Positions 1-8,501 of a stretch of DNA of 46,872 nt are shown here, in pieces. The first letter of the stretch is position 1; the number at the start of each line of letters is the position of its first letter. Origin of the DNA: a candidate division TM6 bacterium GW2011_GWF2_38_10 (GTDB lineage Bacteria; Babelota; Babeliae; Babelales; RVW-14); contig LBTY01000010.1 in NCBI GenBank assembly GCA_000992305.1, forward strand, positions 1 to 46,872, in the 5' to 3' direction. A model generated the notes under the pieces. It made no database searches and had not been told where the DNA came from. It worked only from the letters and a program-made list of their open reading frames with translations. The translations under genes were made by a program, and so were the position numbers.

Positions 1-34
1 CGGGTGGCTAGGAACACGACAACGAAGGTTTCGA

Positions 35-760
35 TCAAAGGCGACGATCAGACGAAGAAAGCCTTTGATTCGGCGACCAATAATCTGAACACAATACTCG
101 CTTACATCCTACAATAAGCTCCTGTTCAAGTCCACGCATACGATCAAGCACAACTAACTCCGTTATATCATAACGCCGCGTACCTTCTTGTACTGCACTA
201 AATCCATGATAAGCATCTTGAAATGCCCCTAAACCTAAAGGTTCTAATACACGAGTAAACGCATCATTATCAACCATGTTGAGCAATGTTGACGTAGAAG
301 AAAAATCACACCCTAATCCATGTGCTACACCTAATTGCACCGCAACACTTTCAGCACGATTGGCCCCAGATGAGGTAATAACAAGCGCTGAAATAATTAG
401 TGCACCTCCCTGCATACAAACGGCCAACGTATCATAGGCTTTTTCGTCAAACTTCATTGAAATATACGCATCAAATGACTCGGTAAACAACCGTTTATTT
501 TTTTTGAACAAGGGAACGTACACAACATGTGCTGCCAACGGCGTCCGCCATTCGGTTAATTCAATCCCCGGCATATCAACCGACAAGCAAAGACTATCTT
601 TAATCAACGCACGCTCGTCCCCCCCAAGCTCAACACGTATGCACATTGTTTTTGAACTTATCATTGTAGGAATATCATTAACAACGTGAACAGTAAACCC
701 ATGCACTATACCTCCTATGTGCACCAAAACACCAATAATCCAATATATCCTATTTTTCAT
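35..760 (-). CDS. Hypothetical exported protein
   Basis: I do not recognise this 241-residue protein. The start is placed at the ATG at 760 because an AGGAG ribosome-binding site lies just upstream; an in-frame ATG at 784 would leave that site inside the gene. The N-terminus has a basic residue followed by a hydrophobic stretch (about residues 4-22), so it is probably exported or membrane anchored. The rest is soluble, with four scattered cysteines after the leader and no catalytic motif I can name. It is divergent from the phosphatase gene at 909, and the 785-908 gap is AT-rich and probably holds both promoters. Confident it is a gene, no confidence in function. Confidence 0.6.
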   Translation of the reverse strand: MKNRIYWIIGVLVHIGGIVHGFTVHVVNDIPTMISSKTMCIRVELGGDERALIKDSLCLSVDMPGIELTEWRTPLAAHVVYVPLFKKNKRLFTESFDAYISMKFDEKAYDTLAVCMQGGALIISALVITSSGANRAESVAVQLGVAHGLGCDFSSTSTLLNMVDNDAFTRVLEPLGLGAFQDAYHGFSAVQEGTRRYDITELVVLDRMRGLEQELIVGCKRVLCSDYWSPNQRLSSSDRRL

Positions 761-908
761 AAGTTCTCCTGCTAGACTAAACATAAGCTCATTATAACAA
801 ATAAAATATTTTTTTTTATTTTATACACATTTATCACGTTATTGTGATACAAAAAAAAAGAGTTCTCATTATCCAGATATCATAACCATTTCTAAAAGAA
901 AGGACACG

Positions 909-2555
909 ATGAAAAAAATATCCACGGTGCTTACCGCACTCTTGCTCAGCGTTCCCGCACAAATGCTGCTCCACGCATCACCGGAAGCCGCACCAAAAAT
1001 AACCGTTGTTCTCATTGCGGATCAATTCGCACATTTTTATATACCAAAACTACAAAAATATTTCAAACACGGTATTAAACAACTCTTAGAAGAAGGTGTG
1101 GTCTATAACAATGTTTTTCATCCACACGGCACACCAGAAACAACAACAGGACATCATGCATTAAGCACCGGCTGCTATGCAAAAGATCACGGCGGCGTCA
1201 CCAACCAATGGCTTGACCGAAATGGAAAAAAAATCCGCTACGAAGCCGATAGTGACCACCAAGCTGAGCTTTTACCTTCCCCTTCATCCTTTATAGGCAA
1301 ATCAAGCCATAATACGCCAGTTGATACCATTTGTGATCAATTTGTTACCTATACAACCATTCCCACCCCAACAAAGGCCTATGTCATAGGGCTTAAAGAT
1401 TATGCAACCATAGCAACGGCAGGACGTCTTGGAAAACCATTTTGGTTTGATGAACAGCGTGGCATTTTTGTAACCAGTAAAAAATACTTTGACCACACAC
1501 CTTCATGGATTACCGATTTCAATAAGACTCTAGAAAAAAAATATTTCAACACCCCGTGGCGGCTTTGTTATGATCAAGACGATGCGTGTTATGATTTTCC
1601 CTTTATAAAAAATTATGACTTTGCTGCTTACAAAGAAAGCTTTATCAACAAAACCTATAAAACAGCCGAAACAGGCAAGTCCCCTTACTATTTTATTATG
1701 CGCGCCCCTTGGGCTAATCAAATGATTTTTGATCTTGCCCAAAAATGTATCGAAAAAAAAATACACACCACCAAAAATGATCGTATGCTTTTGTGGCTCT
1801 CACTCAACCAACTTGATCTTCTTACTCATCTTTTTGGCCCAGACAGCCTTGAAACAACCGATACCATTTATCATTTAGACAAGCAAATCGGTAATTTTAT
1901 ACACTATCTTCATAACCGTTTTGGCAAAGAAAATTGTCTCATAGTCTTCACCGCCGATCATGGCGTCGCCCCAATTCCTGAACTACAAAAACTCAAAGGA
2001 TACCAAAACGCTCGTCGCATTATGGCACAAACACTCATTGACGATAGCAATAACCACCTTCAAAAAATGTTTGGTAACAACACCTATGTTAAAGCGTTTG
2101 AACCAAACTCATTTATTCTTGATGACACAACCTTCCAAAACATTGCACCAGAAAAAGCTCGTAAAATAAAACATGAACTTTGCTCATTTTTACGTTCTTA
2201 TCCAGGAATCAAAAATGCTTGGACCTATGAAGAATTACAACAAAAAAATACAAGGCGTGACTATCCTACTAAATTTCATAAAATGCAATGTTACAAAGGG
2301 AGAATTGGAGATATCATATGCCTAACACATCCCCATTGTCAAATTACTGCATATCCAACTGGAACCTCTCATTGCACCCCCTACGACTACGATACTCATG
2401 TTCCGCTTATTTTTCATCATCCTCAAACACTTAGACACCAAATAATAGACCAACGCGTATTAACCCCTCAGATCCCCGTAACACTTGCCCACCTTCTGCA
2501 CATTAATCCATCGGCAGGGACACCATTTTCAACACTTCCAGGCCTTAATAAATAA
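909..2555 (+). CDS. PafA-like alkaline phosphatase, exported (copy 1)
   Basis: Exported metal-dependent phosphatase of the alkaline phosphatase/type I phosphodiesterase superfamily, 548 residues with a signal peptide (about 1-23). Visible superfamily sites: Asp38 after the first strand, the nucleophile region PETTTGH (T78 by position relative to the His), Asn99 in HGGVTN, an Asp-x3-His pair in QLDLLTH, ADHG, and a late His in GTSHCTP. These match the two-zinc site of PafA-type enzymes. Where PafA has Lys-x-Arg for phosphate binding, this copy reads K163-D-Y165, so the Arg is replaced by Tyr; the downstream copy keeps Lys-x-Arg. Ribosome-binding site AGAAAGGA precedes the ATG. A paralogue follows after 23 bp, so the two are probably co-transcribed. 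Likely role: release of phosphate from host-derived phosphoesters. Substrate unknown. Confidence 0.85.
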   Translation: MKKISTVLTALLLSVPAQMLLHASPEAAPKITVVLIADQFAHFYIPKLQKYFKHGIKQLLEEGVVYNNVFHPHGTPETTTGHHALSTGCYAKDHGGVTNQWLDRNGKKIRYEADSDHQAELLPSPSSFIGKSSHNTPVDTICDQFVTYTTIPTPTKAYVIGLKDYATIATAGRLGKPFWFDEQRGIFVTSKKYFDHTPSWITDFNKTLEKKYFNTPWRLCYDQDDACYDFPFIKNYDFAAYKESFINKTYKTAETGKSPYYFIMRAPWANQMIFDLAQKCIEKKIHTTKNDRMLLWLSLNQLDLLTHLFGPDSLETTDTIYHLDKQIGNFIHYLHNRFGKENCLIVFTADHGVAPIPELQKLKGYQNARRIMAQTLIDDSNNHLQKMFGNNTYVKAFEPNSFILDDTTFQNIAPEKARKIKHELCSFLRSYPGIKNAWTYEELQQKNTRRDYPTKFHKMQCYKGRIGDIICLTHPHCQITAYPTGTSHCTPYDYDTHVPLIFHHPQTLRHQIIDQRVLTPQIPVTLAHLLHINPSAGTPFSTLPGLNK

Positions 2556-2578
2556 CCCATAAAAATAAGGATTTTACA

Positions 2579-4258
2579 ATGACCATAAAAAAAATAATAG
2601 CTCTTGTCATGACATGCATATTCTGCACAGCGCAAGCTTATAAAACGCCCAAAATAACACTCGTTATTGTTATCGATCAACTTGCATACGAAACATTTGA
2701 ACGTTTAAGTCCATCCTTTCGCAATGGGCTCAAAAAACTGCGCAAAAGCGGATTTAACCTCACACACGCCTATCATCCACATGGCAATCCAACCACCGCA
2801 ACAGGACACGCAACCATAGGAACAGGAGCATATGCCAAAGATCACGGGGTTGTTCTTAACAGCTGGATGCAACCCGATGGATCATTTATTGAATTTGGCT
2901 ATGATGACTCTCCTGATGCCGCCACCTATAAAGAAGATGGCGTTTATCAAACCGGCTACTCAGGGCAGCATATCAACACAGAAACCCTCTCTGACGTCTT
3001 AAGCATTTCCTCAACCAAAGACCAATCGTTTACCGTTTATGCAATAGCACAAAAACCTCGTGCCGCCATTGGTATGGGTGGCAAGAAAGCACTCACTCTG
3101 TGGCTTGACAAACAAACAAATAACTACACAACGAGCAAAGCGTATGCGACAAGCTTTCCTAATTGGCTTAACGAATTTAACAAAAAACACAATGGGAAAG
3201 ATCAACCACTTGTTACATGGAAAACACGTTATCATGAAAGTGATCCAGCATATCAATTTCCTTTTGCGCACAATTATACCTATGCCTCATATCCCAAAAC
3301 CCTCCTTAACCGTCCCATCAAACCATATCGATCCCTTGGCACCATAGATCTTTCGGACGCATATGAACAAGAATTTTTATATGCTCAAACCCCAATGGCC
3401 AATAACATAACAACCGATTTATGCGTAACGTGCATAGATCAAACACCCCTTACACTCAATGATAACAACCATCTTGTGCTCTGGGTTTCATATTCCAACT
3501 TCGACGCCCTGGGACACATTTATGGGCACAATAGCATCGAAATTGCTGATATGCTCTACCACCTTGATAAACAAATAGGAAATCTTATCTATCATGCACG
3601 ATCAAAAGTTGGCAAAGAAAATGTACTCACGGTCCTTACCGCCGATCACGGCTGCTGCCCCATCCCAGAAATAGCACAACAACAAGGGCAAACCTTGGCA
3701 CAACGTGTTAATATAAAAACCATAAAAAACTCAATTAATGCATTAATAAAAAAAGAATATAACATTGATAATATCATCACTTCATTCAAAAACACTCAAC
3801 TTTTCTTATCACCTCAGGCACTCCAAACCCTTGATAACGCCAAGCGTAACGAAATCATGCAAACAATTAAAAACTCCATTTGTGCATTACCAAGCATTAA
3901 ACAATGCTGGACTAAAGATGAACTTGCAACCACTTCATTTGAAAAATACGAATACGAACAATTGTATAAAAACCAACTATTTTTCCAACGAACAGGTGAT
4001 TTTGTCATCATGCCAAAACCATACATCTATCTCTCAAAATACGAAACAGGAACAGGGCATTCAACCCCCTATACCTACGACACACACGTCCCTCTCATAT
4101 TCTATTACCCAGGAAGTATTATAAAAGGAAAAAAATCCCAAAAAACATCAATCACTCGTCTTGCCCCAACGCTTGCCTCACTTTTAAACGTCAAACGGCC
4201 AGCTGCTGCTTTTGATAAAATAATAAAACTTCCACGATATACACAAGCCATAAAATAA
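2579..4258 (+). CDS. PafA-like alkaline phosphatase, exported (copy 2)
   Basis: Second exported alkaline phosphatase-superfamily enzyme, 559 residues with a signal peptide ending near residue 20 (AQA). The catalytic landmarks are Asp33, the PTTATGH nucleophile motif (T73), Asn94 in HGVVLN, Asp-x3-His in NFDALGH, ADHG and GTGHSTP. Unlike the upstream copy it keeps a Lys-x-Arg (QKPRAA) at the place where PafA uses Lys and Arg to hold the phosphate, so monoesterase activity is more likely here. It is 23 bp downstream of copy 1 in the same direction, and the proteins align along their length, so they are a tandem duplication that has diverged. No terminator is visible between them. Confidence 0.85.
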   Translation: MTIKKIIALVMTCIFCTAQAYKTPKITLVIVIDQLAYETFERLSPSFRNGLKKLRKSGFNLTHAYHPHGNPTTATGHATIGTGAYAKDHGVVLNSWMQPDGSFIEFGYDDSPDAATYKEDGVYQTGYSGQHINTETLSDVLSISSTKDQSFTVYAIAQKPRAAIGMGGKKALTLWLDKQTNNYTTSKAYATSFPNWLNEFNKKHNGKDQPLVTWKTRYHESDPAYQFPFAHNYTYASYPKTLLNRPIKPYRSLGTIDLSDAYEQEFLYAQTPMANNITTDLCVTCIDQTPLTLNDNNHLVLWVSYSNFDALGHIYGHNSIEIADMLYHLDKQIGNLIYHARSKVGKENVLTVLTADHGCCPIPEIAQQQGQTLAQRVNIKTIKNSINALIKKEYNIDNIITSFKNTQLFLSPQALQTLDNAKRNEIMQTIKNSICALPSIKQCWTKDELATTSFEKYEYEQLYKNQLFFQRTGDFVIMPKPYIYLSKYETGTGHSTPYTYDTHVPLIFYYPGSIIKGKKSQKTSITRLAPTLASLLNVKRPAAAFDKIIKLPRYTQAIK

Positions 4259-4320
4259 CGAGACCAAGGACCTTTCCTTAAAAAAATAAATTCTTTTTGC
4301 TCCATAAAAACTATTTGTGC

Positions 4321-4326
4321 TACAGT
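4321..4326 (+). promoter_or_regulatory. Candidate extended -10 promoter for the Q/P-rich gene
   Basis: TACAGT at 4321-4326 is preceded by TTTGTGC. The same TTGTGC-then-hexamer arrangement occurs before atpD (TATGCT), and a related TTTTGC before the first nucleotide transporter (TAAACT). No good -35 is visible (TTGCTC, 18 bp upstream, is weak). The predicted start lies 40-50 bp before the ATG at 4376. Confidence 0.4.
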
Positions 4327-4375
4327 AAAGATGTAAGGGGTAAATTTTAGATATTTTTTTAGGGAAAGGAATACC

Positions 4376-5131
4376 ATGAACATTCGTTCATTGATTAAAC
4401 TAATACCTGTCATCACGGCATTTTCGTTAGCATTACCAAGCGCCTATGCACAATATTCACAATATCCTCAACAGCAACAACAATACGGTCAACAACCACA
4501 GCAATATCCTGCCGCGGGGCCACAATACAGTCAACAACCACAGCAATATCCTCAACAACCACAACAATATCCTGCTGCGGGGCCACAATACAGTCAACAA
4601 CCACAGCAATATCCTGCCGCGGGGCCACAATACGGTCAACAACCACAGCAATATCCTCAACAGCAACAACAATACGGTCAACAACCACAACAATATCCTG
4701 CTGCGGGGCCACAATACACCCAACAATATGCTCCCTATGGAGCAGCTGCACAAAAACCTAAAAATCCACGTATGGAAGCGTTAAAAAACACCGCTCTTAC
4801 AACACTTGTTACATCACTTCCTGGACTTTTAACGGCAGGCGTAAGCGCAGCAACAGGGGATACCGAAGCCGCCAAAAAGGCACTTGTCCAAACAGGTGTT
4901 CAAGCAGCAACAACGGCTGTAAGCGTTGGAGCACAAGAAATGATACAAGCCGAAGAACAAATGGATCAATATCGTCAAGAAGAAGCTGGTTGGCAAGCCC
5001 AACAAACATGGCAAGCCGAACAAGACGCTGCAGCTGCAGGACAGGACCAAACAGGAGCCACTGGACAGGAACAATCGCAACCTGTACAAAGCCAACAACA
5101 ACAGCAACAACAAAGTCCTCTCCAACGATAA
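4376..5131 (+). CDS. Exported Q/P-rich low-complexity repeat protein
   Basis: 251-residue protein with a clear signal peptide ending SAYA before the mature start QYS. Residues about 26-122 are a low-complexity repeat of QQPQQYP and PAAGPQY units, with matching repeats in the DNA. The middle (about 130-185) is an Ala/Thr/Val-rich, probably helical stretch, and the tail is again Gln-rich. No enzymatic motif. Such Q/P/Y-rich exported proteins are often surface or adhesive proteins, but that is inference. AGGAATACC precedes the ATG, and a 42-bp palindromic terminator follows the stop, so it is a single-gene transcription unit. Several long overlapping ORFs in the repeat are artefacts of repetition. 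Confidence 0.8.
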   Translation: MNIRSLIKLIPVITAFSLALPSAYAQYSQYPQQQQQYGQQPQQYPAAGPQYSQQPQQYPQQPQQYPAAGPQYSQQPQQYPAAGPQYGQQPQQYPQQQQQYGQQPQQYPAAGPQYTQQYAPYGAAAQKPKNPRMEALKNTALTTLVTSLPGLLTAGVSAATGDTEAAKKALVQTGVQAATTAVSVGAQEMIQAEEQMDQYRQEEAGWQAQQTWQAEQDAAAAGQDQTGATGQEQSQPVQSQQQQQQQSPLQR

Positions 5132-5149
5132 CATTATAAAAATTATGTC

Positions 5150-5196
5150 AAGGCAAACAAGGGAGCCGGATCCGGCTCCCTTGTTTGCCTTTTTCT
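5150..5196 (+). terminator. Strong palindromic intrinsic terminator
   Basis: A perfect palindrome of 42 bp (5150-5191) centred on GGATCC, followed by a T run. The stem is GC-rich in its centre. It lies 18 bp after the stop of the Q/P-rich gene and ends that transcript; its symmetry could also act on the other strand. Confidence 0.9.
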
Positions 5197-5229
5197 CGTT
5201 ATTTCAACCCTTATCAATTATTTTTTTGC

Positions 5230-5257
5230 TTTACATGATGACAAAATAAACTAAAAT
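5230..5257 (+). promoter_or_regulatory. Candidate sigma-70 type promoter for the MATE-gatCA operon
   Basis: TTTACA (5230-5235), 16 bp spacer, TAAAAT (5252-5257). It lies between the upstream terminator and the MATE gene and leaves a leader of about 105 bases. Confidence 0.45.
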
Positions 5258-5368
5258 CTTAGTAGTCGAACGCTCTGAGAAACGATTTTCTTTGAACCAT
5301 TTCTCGTGAGAATTGAGAATATTACGGTACTAACATCACACATTAACCCATAACTCAAAGGGTGAAGC

Positions 5369-6748
5369 ATGTCATTCAAAGCACTTGAAAAATTGTATAA
5401 GGGTGATTCGTTTAAGCATATTTTTTTATATTGGCTTCCGGAACTCATAACCGCTATCGTGTTTGTTGTTCTTCCTCCAATGTACGATTCTTACCTCACT
5501 GCCCAACTTAAATCAATTGCTACCTATGGCGCCATTGGCATGGCATCCAATTTTTTACATACGCTCATAAAACTCTCAGAAGCCCTACCTACCGCAATGA
5601 TTGCAATATATGGCCGTTATAACGGCCGCAAAGAATATGAACAGTGCGGGCAAGGTCTTGGTGATACATTTTGGACTACCTGTTTTCTAGGCTTCTCGCA
5701 ATTTATTATTATTCTTTTAGGTGCCAATTTTATTTTTAGGGCACTCGGCGTCCCCACCGAAATGATCTCAATAGGAGCATCTTTTTTACGTATTAAATCA
5801 CTCGGTTTTTTCTTTATGTTCACGCCTATGGCCTTTATTGGCTTTATGCGAACCGTCAAAAATACTCGTATGCCCATGTTTTTAACCTCCTTTGGGGTGG
5901 GGTTCTACCTGCTCATTGCACCACTTTTTGCGTTTGGAGGACTGGGTATTCATGGCATGGGGCAAAATGGCATAGCACTAGCAACCGTCATAGAATTTGC
6001 CGTTATGAACGCAATAGCAATAGGTTACATCATGTTTAATCCAGAATATAAAAAGTACTTTCCGAAAACATTTTTTTACATTTTCAGCTTTAATCGAGTT
6101 AAACACCTTTTAAATATCAGCTGGCCTATCATCATCGATAAAAGTCTTGTTTCGTGGTCATATGTTTGGTTGAGCAGCCTTATAGCCCCAATGGGGGCGG
6201 TTGCAATAGGATCATTTGATATTGTTAAAAACCTCGAACGTTTTGCTTTTATTCCTGCCATTGCCGCAGGACAAATTGTTTCATTTTTAGTAAGTAATCG
6301 CCTAGGACGCCAAGACCCCGACGGCGCAAGTGCGAATATCAAAAAGGTCCTCATCCTCACAGCATTCACCGTTATTCCGTCACTTATCGGACTTTGCATT
6401 TTTTCTAGTTATTTTATTGGTTTTTTTGATACCACTCATGAGCTCTCAGCCTTTGCCTCAAAAGTACTCCCTTACATAAGTCTTTTGGTTATTTTTGATT
6501 TTACACAAATAGTATTGTCCGGCGCACTACGCGGTGCGGGAGATGTAAAAACTGTTATGCTTGGACGTTTTTTAGCTTGCATTGTTTTCTTCTTCCCCGT
6601 ATCCTATTTCCTCAGTCGTTTCCCCAATGTTAGCAATACAGTGCGCTTTACGTTAACCTATGGTGCATTTTACCTAGCAACAGGCGTGATGGGATTGATA
6701 TTTTTATTACGCATGCGTAACCACGCATGGCAACAACGAAATGTGTAA
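5369..6748 (+). CDS. MATE-family efflux transporter
   Basis: 459-residue integral membrane protein with about twelve hydrophobic segments and the two-halved pattern of MATE cation/multidrug antiporters. Helpful matches include an early GMASNFLHT segment, NISWPIIID at the start of the second half, and a late SGALRGAGDVKTVM, which corresponds to the well conserved Q-x-x-x-x-G-x-x-R-G-x-G-D region of this family. It probably exports small organic molecules using an ion gradient; the substrate cannot be told. The start has AAAGGGTGAAGC upstream. gatC follows 24 bp later in the same direction, so this is probably the first gene of an operon with gatCA, dus and the mreC-like gene. Confidence 0.85.
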   Translation: MSFKALEKLYKGDSFKHIFLYWLPELITAIVFVVLPPMYDSYLTAQLKSIATYGAIGMASNFLHTLIKLSEALPTAMIAIYGRYNGRKEYEQCGQGLGDTFWTTCFLGFSQFIIILLGANFIFRALGVPTEMISIGASFLRIKSLGFFFMFTPMAFIGFMRTVKNTRMPMFLTSFGVGFYLLIAPLFAFGGLGIHGMGQNGIALATVIEFAVMNAIAIGYIMFNPEYKKYFPKTFFYIFSFNRVKHLLNISWPIIIDKSLVSWSYVWLSSLIAPMGAVAIGSFDIVKNLERFAFIPAIAAGQIVSFLVSNRLGRQDPDGASANIKKVLILTAFTVIPSLIGLCIFSSYFIGFFDTTHELSAFASKVLPYISLLVIFDFTQIVLSGALRGAGDVKTVMLGRFLACIVFFFPVSYFLSRFPNVSNTVRFTLTYGAFYLATGVMGLIFLLRMRNHAWQQRNV

Positions 6749-6772
6749 AAGACATACTAAAAAAAGGAACAC

Positions 6773-7057
6773 ATGAGTACATTTAACCAAGAAGAACTCA
6801 AAGCCATAGCAAAACTTTCAGGCTTAAGCATTGGAAACGATGAGCTAGCGCTCTTTACGAATCAAATTACCAAGGTACTGTCACTTATCGACCAACTACA
6901 AACCGTTTCAATTACCTCATCGCAAGCTAACACACGCAATGTTAATATTATGCGTACAGATATGGTAGAGCAAGAAAGCAATGAACTTATTTTGGGTAAT
7001 GCACCCCAAAGCCAAGAATCGTATTTTGTTGTTCCCACCATTTTAGATGAAAAATAA
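6773..7057 (+). CDS. gatC: Asp-tRNA(Asn)/Glu-tRNA(Gln) amidotransferase subunit C
   Basis: 94-residue GatC. It opens with the typical pattern in which a short helix containing AKLSGL is followed by a hydrophobic leucine-rich helix (LALFTNQITKVLSLIDQL), then an extended belt ending in FVVPTILD, which wraps around GatA and GatB. It stabilises the GatCAB complex that amidates Glu-tRNA(Gln) and/or Asp-tRNA(Asn). AAAGGA is placed 4 bases before the ATG. The stop overlaps the start of gatA by 11 bases, which implies translational coupling. gatB is not in the window. Confidence 0.93.
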   Translation: MSTFNQEELKAIAKLSGLSIGNDELALFTNQITKVLSLIDQLQTVSITSSQANTRNVNIMRTDMVEQESNELILGNAPQSQESYFVVPTILDEK

Positions 7058-8501
7058 CGACATGATTCCATCATTTACAACTATTAAAGAACTTGTTGAC
7101 AAACTTGCACGCAAAGAAGTCACCCCAACTGAAATAACCCAACATTATGTGCAACGCATCAAACAACACGACCCATCATTACAGAGTATTTTAGAAATAT
7201 TTGAACCAACAAACGATATCACCGGCAACCTCCAAGGTCCACTTGCCGGCATTCCCTTTGTCGTTAAAGACAACATTTGTCAAAAAGGAAAATTGGCAAC
7301 AGCAGGTTCTTGTATTCTCAAAAATTACCGTGCCTCTTATAACGCAACCGTCATTAATAAATTACACAGCGCAGGGGCTTATTCAATAGGCCGCGCCAAT
7401 TGTGATGAATTTGCCATGGGTTCTTCAGGAGAAACTTCAGCATGGGGCCCAACGCGTAATCCGTGGAATATAGACCATGTTCCCGGTGGATCAAGCTCAG
7501 GCTCTGCCGCCGCAGTAGCGGCCGGACTTATCCCGTTTGCCATCGGTACAGAAACCGGCGGCTCGGTACGACAACCCGCATCGTTTTGTGGACTTGTAGG
7601 CATGTATCCAACCTACGGACGTAATTCCCGTTATGGACTTATGGCCATGACATCATCGTTTGATCAGGCTGGAGCATTAACCAAAACAGTATATGACAAT
7701 GCCTTGGTTATGAGCTGTCTCTCGGGACAAGACAGCAACGACAGCACCACCATTCCGCTCCCGGCACAAGACTTTACCGCAAACCTTGATGGCAAGATTC
7801 CTCAAGGCATTAAAATTGGCATTATTAAAGACGGCATTGCCGCAAGCATAGATCCTGAAGTTGCAGCCGCCTTTGAACGCGCCTATAAACAACTCGAAGC
7901 TTTAGGCGCAAAAATAAGCATCATCGATCTGCCAAGTTTAAAGCATGGAAATGCCGCTTATTTTATTTTAAGCCGCGCGCAAATAGCCTCAAATCTTTCG
8001 CGCTATGATGGATCATTGTATGGCAATCGTATTAAACAAGCCGAATCACTCGAGCAAATGTACGAAAAAACACGCTGGGAAGGTTTTGGCCAAGAAGTAA
8101 AAACACGTATTTTAACCGGCAACTTCGTTCTTTCAGCTGGACACAAAGATGCCTACTATAACAAAGCGCTCCATGTTAGATCCATGATCAACGCTGAATT
8201 TGAAGCAACATTTGCCGATGTTGACCTTTTGATCAGCCCAACCGTCCCAACACTCCCCTTTAAACTGGGACAATTTTCGGGTGATCCAGTTTCCATGTAC
8301 TTGGCCGACTGCTTTACGGTTGTCAATTGTGTTATAGGAACCCCCGCCCTCTCTATTCCGTGTGGATATTCTAAATCAGGACTTCCCATCGGATTTCAAT
8401 TTTTAGGGCCACGACTTTCTGAGGCACTTTTGTATAAAGTTGCCTATGCATTTGAACAAAACAACGATTATCACCTTAACCATCCAAAGGCTTATGAATA
8501 A
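7047..8501 (+). CDS. gatA: Asp-tRNA(Asn)/Glu-tRNA(Gln) amidotransferase subunit A
   Basis: 484-residue amidase-signature enzyme that releases ammonia from glutamine for transamidation of misacylated tRNA. The Ser-cisSer-Lys triad is visible: K74 in PFVVKDN, S149 in the GGSSSGSAAAVAAG signature and S173 in TETGGSVRQP, spaced as in characterised GatA proteins. Length is normal for the family. The start at 7047 overlaps gatC; an in-frame ATG at 7062 is an alternative, and neither has a clear ribosome-binding site, in keeping with coupling to gatC. The dus gene overlaps its end by 8 bases. Presence of gatCA suggests that glutaminyl- or asparaginyl-tRNA is made indirectly. Confidence 0.95.
   Translation: MKNNDMIPSFTTIKELVDKLARKEVTPTEITQHYVQRIKQHDPSLQSILEIFEPTNDITGNLQGPLAGIPFVVKDNICQKGKLATAGSCILKNYRASYNATVINKLHSAGAYSIGRANCDEFAMGSSGETSAWGPTRNPWNIDHVPGGSSSGSAAAVAAGLIPFAIGTETGGSVRQPASFCGLVGMYPTYGRNSRYGLMAMTSSFDQAGALTKTVYDNALVMSCLSGQDSNDSTTIPLPAQDFTANLDGKIPQGIKIGIIKDGIAASIDPEVAAAFERAYKQLEALGAKISIIDLPSLKHGNAAYFILSRAQIASNLSRYDGSLYGNRIKQAESLEQMYEKTRWEGFGQEVKTRILTGNFVLSAGHKDAYYNKALHVRSMINAEFEATFADVDLLISPTVPTLPFKLGQFSGDPVSMYLADCFTVVNCVIGTPALSIPCGYSKSGLPIGFQFLGPRLSEALLYKVAYAFEQNNDYHLNHPKAYE

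Noticed and set aside
4413..4784. Long overlapping reading frames on both strands within the Q/P-rich gene
   Set aside because: They arise from the repeated CAA/CAG-rich DNA, lack binding sites, and only one frame has a signal peptide and non-repetitive continuation.
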